The notes under the pieces: model-generated
Database searches by the model: none
What the model saw: the letters and a program-made list of their open reading frames with translations, nothing else
What the model was told of the DNA's origin: nothing
Position numbers and translations under genes: made by a program
Source: a virus
DNA: 25,786 nucleotides
Reading direction: 5' to 3' (one strand)
Virus record (IMG/VR): IMGVR_UViG_3300037541_000411
Span: 1 to 25,786 of that record
Shown here: in pieces, positions 13,097 through 21,446 of the stretch
Numbering within the stretch: position 1 is the first letter of the stretch
Layout of the letters: the number at the start of each line of letters is the position of its first letter

Positions 13097-13418
13097 TGGA
13101 TTCTCCTTTCTTGAAAAGATCAACCTCAAGGGGGATGTAGCGGCGTTCCCGCTTATCCCACTTCAGGCACTTGAAGCGTCCATTGTTTTTGAACGCTGCC
13201 ACCGCGCAACAGATACCTATTGCCGATGGATCCCCGATCAACAACAAATAGTCGTCGTCGGTGAATTTGTCCAGCTTACGCTGGATTCGCCATACCGTTG
13301 GTACGACGGAAAACGCAATCTGCGCATTGGGCGGCAGAATGGTCTCGATTTGGCCGTAATCCAAAGCACTTGCGATGTTGTGCTGCAAGGTCTCGGAAAC
13401 GACATACACTTTAGGCAC
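13074..13418 (-). CDS. Conserved phage protein, first gene of early operon
   Basis: 114 residues from a GTG at 13418 with AAGGAG nine bases upstream; a TTG farther up is open but overlaps that Shine-Dalgarno. The protein reads VYVVSETLQHNIASALDYGQ, ILPPNAQIAFSVVPTVWRIQRKL, DDYLLLIGDPSAIGICCAVAAF, FKCLKWDKRERRYIPLEVDL. I recall this as a recurring hypothetical in T7-like and other podoviruses, in the early region, with no function assigned. The LLLIGDPSAIG segment might be a nucleotide-handling loop but no Walker motif is seen. Being first behind the candidate operator-promoter, it is expected very early after infection. Confidence 0.7.
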   Translation of the reverse strand: MPKVYVVSETLQHNIASALDYGQIETILPPNAQIAFSVVPTVWRIQRKLDKFTDDDYLLLIGDPSAIGICCAVAAFKNNGRFKCLKWDKRERRYIPLEVDLFKKGESNEPNEFI

Positions 13419-13450
13419 GGGACAGTTCTCCTTTCTCAAGTTCTGGGACT

Positions 13451-13479
13451 AGTGTAGACTCGCGCTTCAGGGATTGCAA
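13451..13479 (-). promoter_or_regulatory. Candidate sigma70-type promoter of the early operon
   Basis: On the minus strand TTGCAA (13479-13474, 4 of 6 to TTGACA) and TACACT (13456-13451, 4 of 6 to TATAAT) are exactly 17 bases apart. The start would be near 13444, giving a leader of about 26 bases that contains the AAGGAG of the first gene. It is the only promoter-like pair found in the 85-base divergent gap for the leftward direction. Confidence 0.5.
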
Positions 13480-13485
13480 GCCCTG
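13468..13485. promoter_or_regulatory. 18-bp near-palindrome, candidate operator
   Basis: CAGGGATTGCAAGCCCTG is symmetrical in 16 of 18 positions (arms CAGGG.TTG / CAA.CCCTG). It lies between the divergent starts at 13418 and 13504, and its centre TTGCAA is the -35 box of the leftward promoter. A bound dimer would block leftward transcription and could also affect the rightward genes. No partner regulator is identified; the RHH-like and HTH-DUF6378 proteins are candidates. Confidence 0.5.
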
Positions 13486-13503
13486 TTAGAAAGCGAGATC
13501 AAC

Positions 13504-14955
13504 ATGAGCCAATTCTTACAGACTTATCGATTCAAAAACAAGCCGTTTGCGCATCAGGCCGCATACCTTCAACGATTCTGGGACCACCAAGTCGCTGCAT
13601 TGTTTGCGGATATGGGCACGGGCAAGAGCTTCATGCTCATCAACAATATAGCAATGCTATACGACCAGGGTCGCATTAACGCGGCGCTGATCGTCGCGCC
13701 AAAGGGCGTGTACCGCAACTGGGTGGATACGGAAATACCTAAGCACATGCCCGAACATGTGATCCACCGTGTGGCGCTGTGGTCAGCAACGCCACGCAAG
13801 GCAGAAGAGCAGGCCCTTGATTCGTTGTTCGAGATCACTGAGGACTTGAAGATCCTCGTGATGAACATCGAGGCGTTCTCGACGCCGAAAGGAAACAAGT
13901 TCGCTCAAAGATTCCTGTTCGTGCATAACGCAATGATGGCGATCGATGAGTCGACGACGATCAAGACGCCAAACAGCAAACGCAGCAAAAACACTGAAAA
14001 AACAGGCAAAATGGCGAAGTATCGTCGCATTATGACGGGCTCGCCGGTGACGAAATCACCGCTCGATCTGTACCAGCAGTGCGCGTTTTTGTCAGAAGCC
14101 TGTCTTGACTCACCGTCCTACTACGCGTTCCAGGCGCGCTATGCCGTGACCTTCGAGCGACGTGTGGCGACGCACAGCTTCAAGCAGATCGTGGGGTACA
14201 GGAAACTCGACGAACTCAAAGAAAAACTCGATCGCTTCAGTTTCCGCGTCAAGAAGGAAGAGTGCCTCGATCTACCTGACAAACTCTACGTCAAGCGCGA
14301 AGTTGACCTGACTGACGAGCAAGTCAAGGCATACAACGAGATGAAGACGATGGCGCTGGCACAGTTCAAGGAAGGACTGATGTCCACAGTGAATGCGCTG
14401 ACGCAGTTGATGCGTTTGCATCAAATCGTATGCGGACATGTCAAGTTGGACAGTGGCGCCGTGTTGCCGTTACCGAATAAGCGCATTGACGAGCTGATGT
14501 CGATCGTCGAAGAGACGGATGGCAAGATGATCATCTGGGCCACCTATCGGCATGACATCGACGCCATCAAGAAAGCCCTTCAGACCGAATACGGCATGGA
14601 GAGCGTCGGCACGTACTACGGGGACACCGAGACGGACGAGCGTCAGCGGGTGGTGGCGGAGTTCCAGAACCCCGAGAGCAAACTGCGCTTTTTCGTAGGC
14701 AACCCCAGCACCGGCGGCTATGGCCTGACGCTGACCGCGGCCAATGTGGTTGTGTACTACAGCAATAGCTTCGACCTCGAGAAGCGGTTGCAGTCCGAGG
14801 ATCGTGCGCATCGTATCGGGCAGACTAAGAACGTGACGTACATCGACCTGATCACGCCCAAGACGGTCGACGAGAAGATCGTCAAGGCCCTGCGAGACAA
14901 GATCAACATCGCGACCCAGGTCATGGGCGAAGAGGTGATGAAATGGTTGATTTGA
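13504..14955 (+). CDS. SNF2-family DNA helicase/translocase
   Basis: 483 residues, first of the two divergent rightward genes. Motifs in order: FAHQAAYLQRFW (Q-like), FADMGTGKSFM (motif I, DMGTGKS at 36-42), LIVAPKGVYRNW (Ia), MAIDESTTIKTP (motif II DEST, 148-151), RRIMTGSPVTKSPLDLY (III), then in the second domain IIWATYRHDID, VGNPSTGGYGLTLTAANVVVYYSNSFD (V) and RAHRIGQTKNVTYIDLI (VI, from 434). This is the compact Rad54/RapA-like helicase common in podovirus-like phages, an ATP-driven dsDNA translocase probably helping recombination or replication restart. ATG 13504 was chosen with GCGAGA upstream; another ATG at 13474 lies inside the operator. It overlaps the nuclease gene by 13 bases. Confidence 0.93.
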   Translation: MSQFLQTYRFKNKPFAHQAAYLQRFWDHQVAALFADMGTGKSFMLINNIAMLYDQGRINAALIVAPKGVYRNWVDTEIPKHMPEHVIHRVALWSATPRKAEEQALDSLFEITEDLKILVMNIEAFSTPKGNKFAQRFLFVHNAMMAIDESTTIKTPNSKRSKNTEKTGKMAKYRRIMTGSPVTKSPLDLYQQCAFLSEACLDSPSYYAFQARYAVTFERRVATHSFKQIVGYRKLDELKEKLDRFSFRVKKEECLDLPDKLYVKREVDLTDEQVKAYNEMKTMALAQFKEGLMSTVNALTQLMRLHQIVCGHVKLDSGAVLPLPNKRIDELMSIVEETDGKMIIWATYRHDIDAIKKALQTEYGMESVGTYYGDTETDERQRVVAEFQNPESKLRFFVGNPSTGGYGLTLTAANVVVYYSNSFDLEKRLQSEDRAHRIGQTKNVTYIDLITPKTVDEKIVKALRDKINIATQVMGEEVMKWLI

Positions 14956-15662
14956 TCCCGATCAGAAAGCTCTACCAGTACGAAAAGCTCAAGCGCATCG
15001 ACTCGCCAGAGGGCCGGCGGTACGTCGACGGTAATGCAAACGCCTTACCGAGCGTCACCACGATCCTCTCAGGCACGAAGGACAAGGCCGCCCTTGACGC
15101 GTGGGCCGCGAGGGTTGGTGAGGCAGAAGCGAACCGGATCAAAAACGAAGCGGCCGCGGTCGGCACGCACATGCATAACGTCATCGAGCGAATGATCGCG
15201 TACCGGGATCTGCCGCGCCCTACCAATTGGCTCATGGTCAAGGGCTATGAGATGGGCTATCGGCTCGTGAACGAGTACTTTTTGAACTTAAACGAGATTT
15301 GGGGGTCAGAGGTGCCTCTCTACTACCCCGGCAAGTATGCGGGGACCACGGATCTCGTGGGCCTCTATCGCGGCAACCCTGCAATCGTCGACTTCAAGCA
15401 GTCGTTAAAGCCAAAGAAGCACGAGTGGATTCAGGATTACTTCCACCAGCTCGCGGCCTATGCGCTTGCGCACGATGTGGTGCATGGCACCACAATCACC
15501 CACGGCTATGTGCTGATCGCGCTACAGACAGGCGGTACGCAAGAATTCAGCACCACGGGTGCCGAGTTCGAGCGTTACAAGACGGCGTGGCTCGAGCGAG
15601 TGGATCGCTTTCTTAGCCAGGCATCGGCGGGGCTCCCCCCTGCATCGCAGCCGCCCCAGTAA
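14943..15662 (+). CDS. RecB-like PD-(D/E)XK exonuclease
   Basis: 239 residues. AAVGTHMHNVIE (H78) and EVPLYY (E123) lead to GTTDLVG (D137), IVDFKQS (D150, K152) and YFHQLAAYALA (Q169, Y173), the full cluster of the Cas4/RecB-type PD-(D/E)XK nuclease fold. The active site is therefore intact. ATG 14943 lies 13 bases before the end of the SNF2 gene with GAGGTG six bases upstream, so they are co-translated. It probably degrades or resects DNA ends in phage recombination or host-DNA breakdown, together with the translocase. Its last 50 bases overlap the 3' end of the facing virion gene on the other strand; the proline-rich tail (LPPASQPPQ) lies there. Confidence 0.9.
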   Translation: MVDLIPIRKLYQYEKLKRIDSPEGRRYVDGNANALPSVTTILSGTKDKAALDAWAARVGEAEANRIKNEAAAVGTHMHNVIERMIAYRDLPRPTNWLMVKGYEMGYRLVNEYFLNLNEIWGSEVPLYYPGKYAGTTDLVGLYRGNPAIVDFKQSLKPKKHEWIQDYFHQLAAYALAHDVVHGTTITHGYVLIALQTGGTQEFSTTGAEFERYKTAWLERVDRFLSQASAGLPPASQPPQ

Positions 15663-18600
15663 TCGCATCGTTCGGGAAGAGCTGTTGGAGCATCATCCGG
15701 CTTTGCGAAGACTGAGGACCGCCGCTGGTCGGCGGAGGACCACCGGGCGCAGGGCCGCCTCCCCCTGAAGGCAACCCCGGCATGCCGCGCGTTGTGGGCG
15801 CCGGGGGCCGCATGCGATTACGTCGTGCTTCTTCGCGACGACGCTCGACGTCCCGTTGCTGTTCTTCCGTGACGTTGAGCGCCGGAATCGTGCCGCGCTG
15901 AGTAGTGTTCATGAGTATTCCGGCACCGCTAAGGCGATCGCGAGCTTCTCTAAGGAAGGCCAGCTTTTCTTCGTCCGTACGGCCTTTTTGCAGCAATGCG
16001 GCCATGATCTTCGGATCTGCCGCGGCCTCCTTCAGTGCTGCGAGGGCATTGAGCCGTGGCATCTGATTAAAGAGCTGCTGGGCCGTGTTCGACACGGCGC
16101 TGGCCGCAGCAAGCGAGCCTGGACCACTTGGGATCGCATTGGAGCCGAGATGCAAGGCGAGAAAGCGCACGGCAAATGCATCAAGCGGATTACCGCCGGC
16201 CATGACGTTCTCGAGGAACGCCCGATTGCCCTTCGCTTCTTCGACGCGGCGCATCGGAGTGAGCAAACGACGGATGTTTTTCACCTCGTCGCTCGTCATC
16301 AGCCCCTGTGTACGCAGGACATTAATGACAGACGGCTGCCCCGGAGCGAGCGGTCTGAAGAGGCTGTCATCGAAGGCCTTAACGCTAAACTGATTGCCTG
16401 TGCCGCCGGCCTTGGTGTACGCCCACTCAAGAACGGAGGACTTCAAGCCATCGAGCGCGGACTGACGATTCGGACCGGCTTTGTTGACGACCTCGATGAG
16501 TTGACGAAGCCCTGTAATCGGAGCACGGCTCGTTAAGATATCGGATACGGCAGCCGTTGGCTTTTCGCCGCCCGCAAGCACAGAGGCAAAGGCCTCTTGG
16601 TTACGCAACTGACGCGCGGCGGCGGAGTTCGGATCCTTAATAGCCGCAAAGGCTGTTTCTGCGTCTAGGGCATTGGTCAGGTCGTTCTTCAATGAACCGA
16701 ACTTGTCCAAAGTGTTTTGATTGCGGGCCATCCAAGAGGCAAGTGCCTGTGCGTTAACGCGCCCCGTCTGTGGGTTGAGGATGGTCGGATCTGTCATCGC
16801 CAAGCGCAGAACACGCTCCATGGCATCCGTGACGGACACCACGCGCTCCTTAGACGCTTGGGCCAATGGCTCCATGTCCTTGAGCTGCTGTCGGACGATT
16901 GCAATCTGTGACGGAGGTGCCTTAGCTGCACGAAGTTGAGCGAGCTGCTTAGTCAACGCGTCGTATTGCTGACCAAAGAGGCCAACGGCGTCTTCGATCT
17001 GCTCCATGCGTGCGAAGGTCAGGTCGCTGTCGCGACCGAACATCCGGCTGACAAGAATTTCTGGTGGGATACGCTCGGCGCCGGCCTTTGTGACTGCCGT
17101 CATGTCACGCGCGTAGCTACGTGTGAAGTTATCGTTCAACGAACGTGAGAACGTGCGGGCACGATCGTAAGCCTTGGTATTGAGCTGCGAAAAGTCATCG
17201 AGGATAGACTCCGCCAGCATGCCAAACATACGAGCATCCTGTGGGGAGCGTTGGCCAGTGCTTGAGGACGCATCGCGTGCCCATCCCAACAGATCGCCAC
17301 GGATGCGGATAAGCTCGTCAACCGGAGTCTTGTTGCCAAGCGGATCGTAGATCGTCTTGCCACCGCGGCCCGGTCGGAATCCTCCGATCAAGAACTCTTC
17401 TGGAACCTTTCCGGTTTCGAGGTATTCCGGGGTGCGCATGCCGCGCTGATATGACGCGATCGCGGTTTCGTTGATGCCAAGACGACCCATGATCGAGCGA
17501 AGCTCGGCAGGTAGTGACAGATAACGCTCAGGCGTCATGTTTGACGCCATGTCGAGGAACGTCGTCAAGGTTTTCTTCGGAACAAGGGTCTTGGGGACGA
17601 TTTCGCCTTTGCGCACACGCATGCTTTGCTGGAAAGCCTCGCGCCAGAGTTTCTTTTCGTAGTCGCGAGCGTCATCAAGCGCCTGATTAACATTGCGCTT
17701 GATAGTGTCTCCGATTAACAAACGATTAGCGGCCGTGTCTGTTGAAATACGGGACACAGCATCTTTTGCGCTACGTTCAGCAATGCCTATACGACCCATG
17801 ACCATGCTGTCGTACATCTGCCCCTGCATTTCAGCGGCCATGCGTAACGCCGCCGGGCTGCCGACATTTTGCAGAGACTGAATCAACGACTGCTGTGCCC
17901 GCATGGCCAGCAGCGCCTGGTTCTCCACCTTCGACTTGAACATCGGATCGCCACGGGCGAGGCTCAATTCAAGGATCGAAAGGCCCGGGTCGCCTGTCGC
18001 TTGAGCCGCGGTCGGCTTTGCATCAGGCGGGAAGTCTTTTTCGAGCTGCTTGATGAGGTTTTTGTAGTACCGATCGCGTAAGAAAGAGGCCTGTTGCAGG
18101 GCCTCTGGCGTACCAAGTTGCTCGAGCTCACGGATCGGGGCGGATTCCTTGAGAACGCCATCCAAGACCCCGTACAAGCGGTTAGCACGTGCCTGATCAA
18201 CAACCCCCTCATTAAACTGACGGGTGACGACGTTTTTAAGGGTGTTGTAACCGACATTGATGCCGTTCAATAGCAACTTACCGGGGGTAAACACACTTGC
18301 GCCGAACTCAGAAGCAAAACGCATCCCGGCTTCACCAGGATAGAATGCCTCGGCGGCTCCCCCCGCGGCGCCTGCCGAGCCCGCCGTGAGTGCTTCAATT
18401 CCCAGGTAGGTTTTTGGATTACGGCGCGCAAACTCTGGCGTGTAGGTGATTAACTTGTGAATTCGGGAGCCGACGTTATTGCCGACAAAGACGGCGGACG
18501 GCGCACGCACAAGCAGGGAGGAAGGCGATGCTCCGAGAATGCCTCCCGCCGTGATTGCTCCTTCACGATAAGGCACGAGATCCTCGCGCGGCGGAGCCGG

Positions 18601-19281
18601 GAAGAAGTCGGCAAGCGTGTCACTTAGCAGATACGTTCCGCCATACGCCCCAGCGGCCGCAAGGATTGGAATCGCATAGGCCTGCGGGACAGGAATCATT
18701 GCTGCATACGGAGCGGTCGTCGTAAATGCAGCGGCCGCAGCAGCAGCCGGAGTACCGTAACGCACAGCACCTTCGGTAAGCCCCAGCCCAACCTGAGTCG
18801 CTTTTTCCCCTATCGTGGGGCCTAGCGGCCTAAGAGAAGGAGGTAACGGAGGCGTTGTTTCTCGTAGTGGATCAAAAATCACGCCCATTAACGACTCAGT
18901 TCCCGTCTCAGTTATTGGGCGAAGACTTGGAGGGAGGGGTGGAACGGAAGACGCAGATGCGTTGCTGGGGGCAGCCTGCGCTAACAAGGCGCCCACGGGG
19001 TATGCTGCGGCAATCGCTGCCTCATCCAGCATTGAAGGATCTTGTTCTAACTGTCGATCGCCAATGCGCGTTACCGTGACATCAGGCTGCGCCTGTTGGG
19101 CAGCCATACGCGGCAACTGAGCAAACAGTGCTTCTCGCTTGTCTACAGGTAACGTATTGAACGTCTTTGGATCCATGGCAAACCGGGGATCAAGCCCCAG
19201 GCTCTGCATGGACCCACGAACAGAAGAAACCTGCTCCGGGGTCAGGTTCTCAAACCGGAAACGATCACTAGGAGTTGCCAT
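15613..19281 (-). CDS. Large virion/DNA-ejection-type protein
   Basis: 1222 residues, the largest gene. The N-terminal part has two copies of PPLPPSLRP (114-122 and 144-152). An alanine-rich hydrophobic stretch (about 176-227: YGTPAAAAAAAF, AAMIPVPQAYAIPILAAAGA) could insert in a membrane. The rest is long charged helices, for example DAVSRISTDTAANRLLIGDT and RIRGDLLGWARDAS, ending in a Pro/Gly-rich tail (GMPGLPSGGGGPAPGG). No peptidase or lysozyme motif was seen. Length, helical content and its place last in a run of four giants fit an internal virion or ejection protein. A GAAGG lies nine bases before the ATG, which follows the previous stop by two bases. Exact family not recognised. Confidence 0.7.
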   Translation of the reverse strand: MATPSDRFRFENLTPEQVSSVRGSMQSLGLDPRFAMDPKTFNTLPVDKREALFAQLPRMAAQQAQPDVTVTRIGDRQLEQDPSMLDEAAIAAAYPVGALLAQAAPSNASASSVPPLPPSLRPITETGTESLMGVIFDPLRETTPPLPPSLRPLGPTIGEKATQVGLGLTEGAVRYGTPAAAAAAAFTTTAPYAAMIPVPQAYAIPILAAAGAYGGTYLLSDTLADFFPAPPREDLVPYREGAITAGGILGASPSSLLVRAPSAVFVGNNVGSRIHKLITYTPEFARRNPKTYLGIEALTAGSAGAAGGAAEAFYPGEAGMRFASEFGASVFTPGKLLLNGINVGYNTLKNVVTRQFNEGVVDQARANRLYGVLDGVLKESAPIRELEQLGTPEALQQASFLRDRYYKNLIKQLEKDFPPDAKPTAAQATGDPGLSILELSLARGDPMFKSKVENQALLAMRAQQSLIQSLQNVGSPAALRMAAEMQGQMYDSMVMGRIGIAERSAKDAVSRISTDTAANRLLIGDTIKRNVNQALDDARDYEKKLWREAFQQSMRVRKGEIVPKTLVPKKTLTTFLDMASNMTPERYLSLPAELRSIMGRLGINETAIASYQRGMRTPEYLETGKVPEEFLIGGFRPGRGGKTIYDPLGNKTPVDELIRIRGDLLGWARDASSSTGQRSPQDARMFGMLAESILDDFSQLNTKAYDRARTFSRSLNDNFTRSYARDMTAVTKAGAERIPPEILVSRMFGRDSDLTFARMEQIEDAVGLFGQQYDALTKQLAQLRAAKAPPSQIAIVRQQLKDMEPLAQASKERVVSVTDAMERVLRLAMTDPTILNPQTGRVNAQALASWMARNQNTLDKFGSLKNDLTNALDAETAFAAIKDPNSAAARQLRNQEAFASVLAGGEKPTAAVSDILTSRAPITGLRQLIEVVNKAGPNRQSALDGLKSSVLEWAYTKAGGTGNQFSVKAFDDSLFRPLAPGQPSVINVLRTQGLMTSDEVKNIRRLLTPMRRVEEAKGNRAFLENVMAGGNPLDAFAVRFLALHLGSNAIPSGPGSLAAASAVSNTAQQLFNQMPRLNALAALKEAAADPKIMAALLQKGRTDEEKLAFLREARDRLSGAGILMNTTQRGTIPALNVTEEQQRDVERRREEARRNRMRPPAPTTRGMPGLPSGGGGPAPGGPPPTSGGPQSSQSRMMLQQLFPNDAITGAAAMQGGAPPMPG

Positions 19282-19283
19282 GC

Positions 19284-21431
19284 TTATCGGCCTTCAATCT
19301 CTGCCGGAGTGATTCCGTACCACAGAACCTCTTTAACATTAGGCGGAAGTCTAGCCGCCTCCTCTTCGCTATACACTGTTGGAGGAAGCCCAAAATTGTT
19401 ACGAACGCGCTCGAGCAACGATACTTTAGCACGTGCTTCCGTGCGTTGCCCCGGAGACAGCGTCGCCCCTAATGTACCAGGGCGATCGTCGGCTTTTTTA
19501 CGATAATCTGCGAGTACTTGGTCCATGATGGTTGCAAGACCAATTAGCTGCGTGCCGTAAACTTCAGGATCTTTAATAGCCGCTGGCCTAAGTTGAAGTA
19601 CGGACTGCAACATTTTCTGCTCCGTCACGCTGTTCTGCGCGCTCTTGAGGAACGCTTCAACCACCTCTTCCGACACAAGTTCTGCTTGCGAACGAGCGAG
19701 GGTAATGTCTTTCATTGGATCGCCAAGGCCAGGCGTCTTTGAGAGGTTTGCGTAGATAGACGCAAAAGGTCCGGCAATCTTTGCCCGATCGCGCCACAGA
19801 GATACCGGAGCGGCCATTGCCACCTCACGCGGCAAACGTGCAGGCTCGTCCGCAGGACGATCCGATGCACGCGCCGTCCCCGCCTCGGTCGGCCGTTCCC
19901 CGCCAGGAGAAAGCAGCGGAGCGGGAGCTTCAATCATCTCTCCGGTAGCCATTTGATCTCGAGAAGCGCCTTCCGGTGCAGACTCGCGATTAAGCGTGAC
20001 TGGCGCGCCCGTAACAGCACCGCTCTTGCGCAAATTTTGCGCCTCAAGGACGAACTGCGGCAGCTTCTTACCCGGAAGCGTCTGATACTGCCCAGTAGGT
20101 AGCCGTGAATCAGGGTCGAGAACAGGCTGATACCGCGGCTCGGTGTAGCTCGTGATCGCCGACGCAAGAAGGTTGTTCTCTTGTGGCGTCGTCTGACCCG
20201 CCGCGTACCGTTCGGCAAGCCCCGGCGTATTGAAGACGCTCATCTCCCAGTCGCTCCTGGAGATTGGGCTTCCTACGCCACGACGCTCTGCGGCCCGGAA
20301 CTTGGCGTCCGCCTGAAGAATGGTGTTGAGCACCGAACGCTTCTCTGAAGCAAGCTTTGTGTTGATCTGCTGGATTTCGTCGCGATCCTTCTCTCCCGCC
20401 TGCAACGCCAAGAGTTTGAGCTGACGCTGAGTCGTCTCGATATCATTGACGCGCTTTTGAATAGCGGCCGGAAGATTGCTAAATGCGCCAGCCAAACGCG
20501 ACATCGGCGAGCCACGAAGGACTTCGCCCCGTGGGCCGCGGTTTGAGGCGAAATTAAGCGCCGCTCCGGCAATGTCAAACAGCATGTTTGCTTTCGTAGC
20601 CTCACGATCCGGGCCGAGCAACCGCTCGTACTCCGGCAGTCGTGCCTGCATAGCTTTCTCAAGCGTCGGAACTTCTTGCGGACCTTGAAACAGCGAGCTC
20701 ATCGCCGCCATCTGCGCCGCTTGAGTCATTTCAGGAGAGTAGAGCATGCCCGCGGCAGTGCTTCTTTCATCGTACGGGGTCACGCCCTCCTCATCGGACC
20801 CGTCTTGAAAACGCTGAACGAGACCGCCGTCACGCATTTGGATCGGCGGCAGGCCTTCCGGCGGAATTGGCTGTCCGTCCGGGCCAATCATCGGACCTCC
20901 AGGAGGCGGCCCGCCCATCGGCGGACCACCCGGTGCCCCTCCGCCCCCAGGGGGAGGACCGGCAGCAGCGAGAAGAGCGGCCATATCACCGCCAGCAGGC
21001 GGTGCGGCTCCACCAGGAGGAAGCGGCGGAGCACCGGGAGGCGGAGCTCCCATGGCTCCCCCCGGGGGCGGCGGCATTGGAGGTTGTGGCCCTTGGGCCA
21101 TGGGCCCTGATTGGGGCAGCGCGCCGATCCCACCGCCCTGCGCGAGCACCGGCTGGAGCATCGCAAGGACAGAATCGGGAGTCTCGGACGCGGCCTCGTA
21201 GCCTACCAGATCCGCAAGCTCTTCGCGACGCGCATCGACCGAGCGCATGTCCCCGCGAAGGTTGTTCATCAGGATTTCGGGCGAGTCGACGCGGCGATTG
21301 AGCATCTTTGCAGAAACCGCATCGTCGGAGCTTTCCTCCTCTTCGAGCGCCGCTTCTTCCTCGCCAACGTCGTCGAGGAAGCCTTGCATTATGCCGACGT
21401 TTTCGATGTCGTCCATCATCTTGTCTTTCAT
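19284..21431 (-). CDS. Virion structural protein with Pro/Gly-rich segment
   Basis: 715 residues. An acidic start (EEEAALEEEESSDD, 24-37) is followed by helices, then an extended Pro/Gly-rich region at 105-197 (PPPPGGAMGAPPPGAPPLPP is typical) that is probably unfolded. MRDGGLVQRFQDG (199-211) is a motif I know from virion proteins of marine phages such as pelagiphages. The C-terminal half is helical (IQKRVNDIETTQRQLKLLAL) and rich in polar stretches; it ends LWYGITPAEIEGR. No enzyme motif. AGGA five bases before the ATG at 21431; the gene starts 15 bases after the preceding stop. It likely sits in the internal core or tail of the particle; a linker-like role of the Pro/Gly part is inference. 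Confidence 0.7.
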   Translation of the reverse strand: MKDKMMDDIENVGIMQGFLDDVGEEEAALEEEESSDDAVSAKMLNRRVDSPEILMNNLRGDMRSVDARREELADLVGYEAASETPDSVLAMLQPVLAQGGGIGALPQSGPMAQGPQPPMPPPPGGAMGAPPPGAPPLPPGGAAPPAGGDMAALLAAAGPPPGGGGAPGGPPMGGPPPGGPMIGPDGQPIPPEGLPPIQMRDGGLVQRFQDGSDEEGVTPYDERSTAAGMLYSPEMTQAAQMAAMSSLFQGPQEVPTLEKAMQARLPEYERLLGPDREATKANMLFDIAGAALNFASNRGPRGEVLRGSPMSRLAGAFSNLPAAIQKRVNDIETTQRQLKLLALQAGEKDRDEIQQINTKLASEKRSVLNTILQADAKFRAAERRGVGSPISRSDWEMSVFNTPGLAERYAAGQTTPQENNLLASAITSYTEPRYQPVLDPDSRLPTGQYQTLPGKKLPQFVLEAQNLRKSGAVTGAPVTLNRESAPEGASRDQMATGEMIEAPAPLLSPGGERPTEAGTARASDRPADEPARLPREVAMAAPVSLWRDRAKIAGPFASIYANLSKTPGLGDPMKDITLARSQAELVSEEVVEAFLKSAQNSVTEQKMLQSVLQLRPAAIKDPEVYGTQLIGLATIMDQVLADYRKKADDRPGTLGATLSPGQRTEARAKVSLLERVRNNFGLPPTVYSEEEAARLPPNVKEVLWYGITPAEIEGR

Positions 21432-21446
21432 GATTATCCTGGCCCC

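Noticed and set aside
13474-13502. A rightward promoter using the same palindromic TTGCAA as its -35
   Set aside because: At 15-18 bp spacing the plus strand offers at best a 3-of-6 -10 match, too weak to annotate.
13474-13503. Earlier ATG for the SNF2 helicase
   Set aside because: It lies within the operator-like palindrome and lacks a Shine-Dalgarno; the ATG at 13504 starts nearer to the conserved N-terminal residues.
10149-15662. Primase, SNF2 helicase and nuclease as a TOTE-type conflict (defence) system
   Set aside because: The domains are on separate genes and opposite strands and sit among Pol A, a UvrD-like helicase and an SSB-like protein, which fits phage replication; nothing indicates a mobile defence island.
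20870-21120. Short GGAGG/CCTCC-rich tandem repeats as a CRISPR or minisatellite
   Set aside because: They encode the Pro/Gly-rich segment of the 715-residue virion protein in frame; no regular repeat-spacer structure exists.
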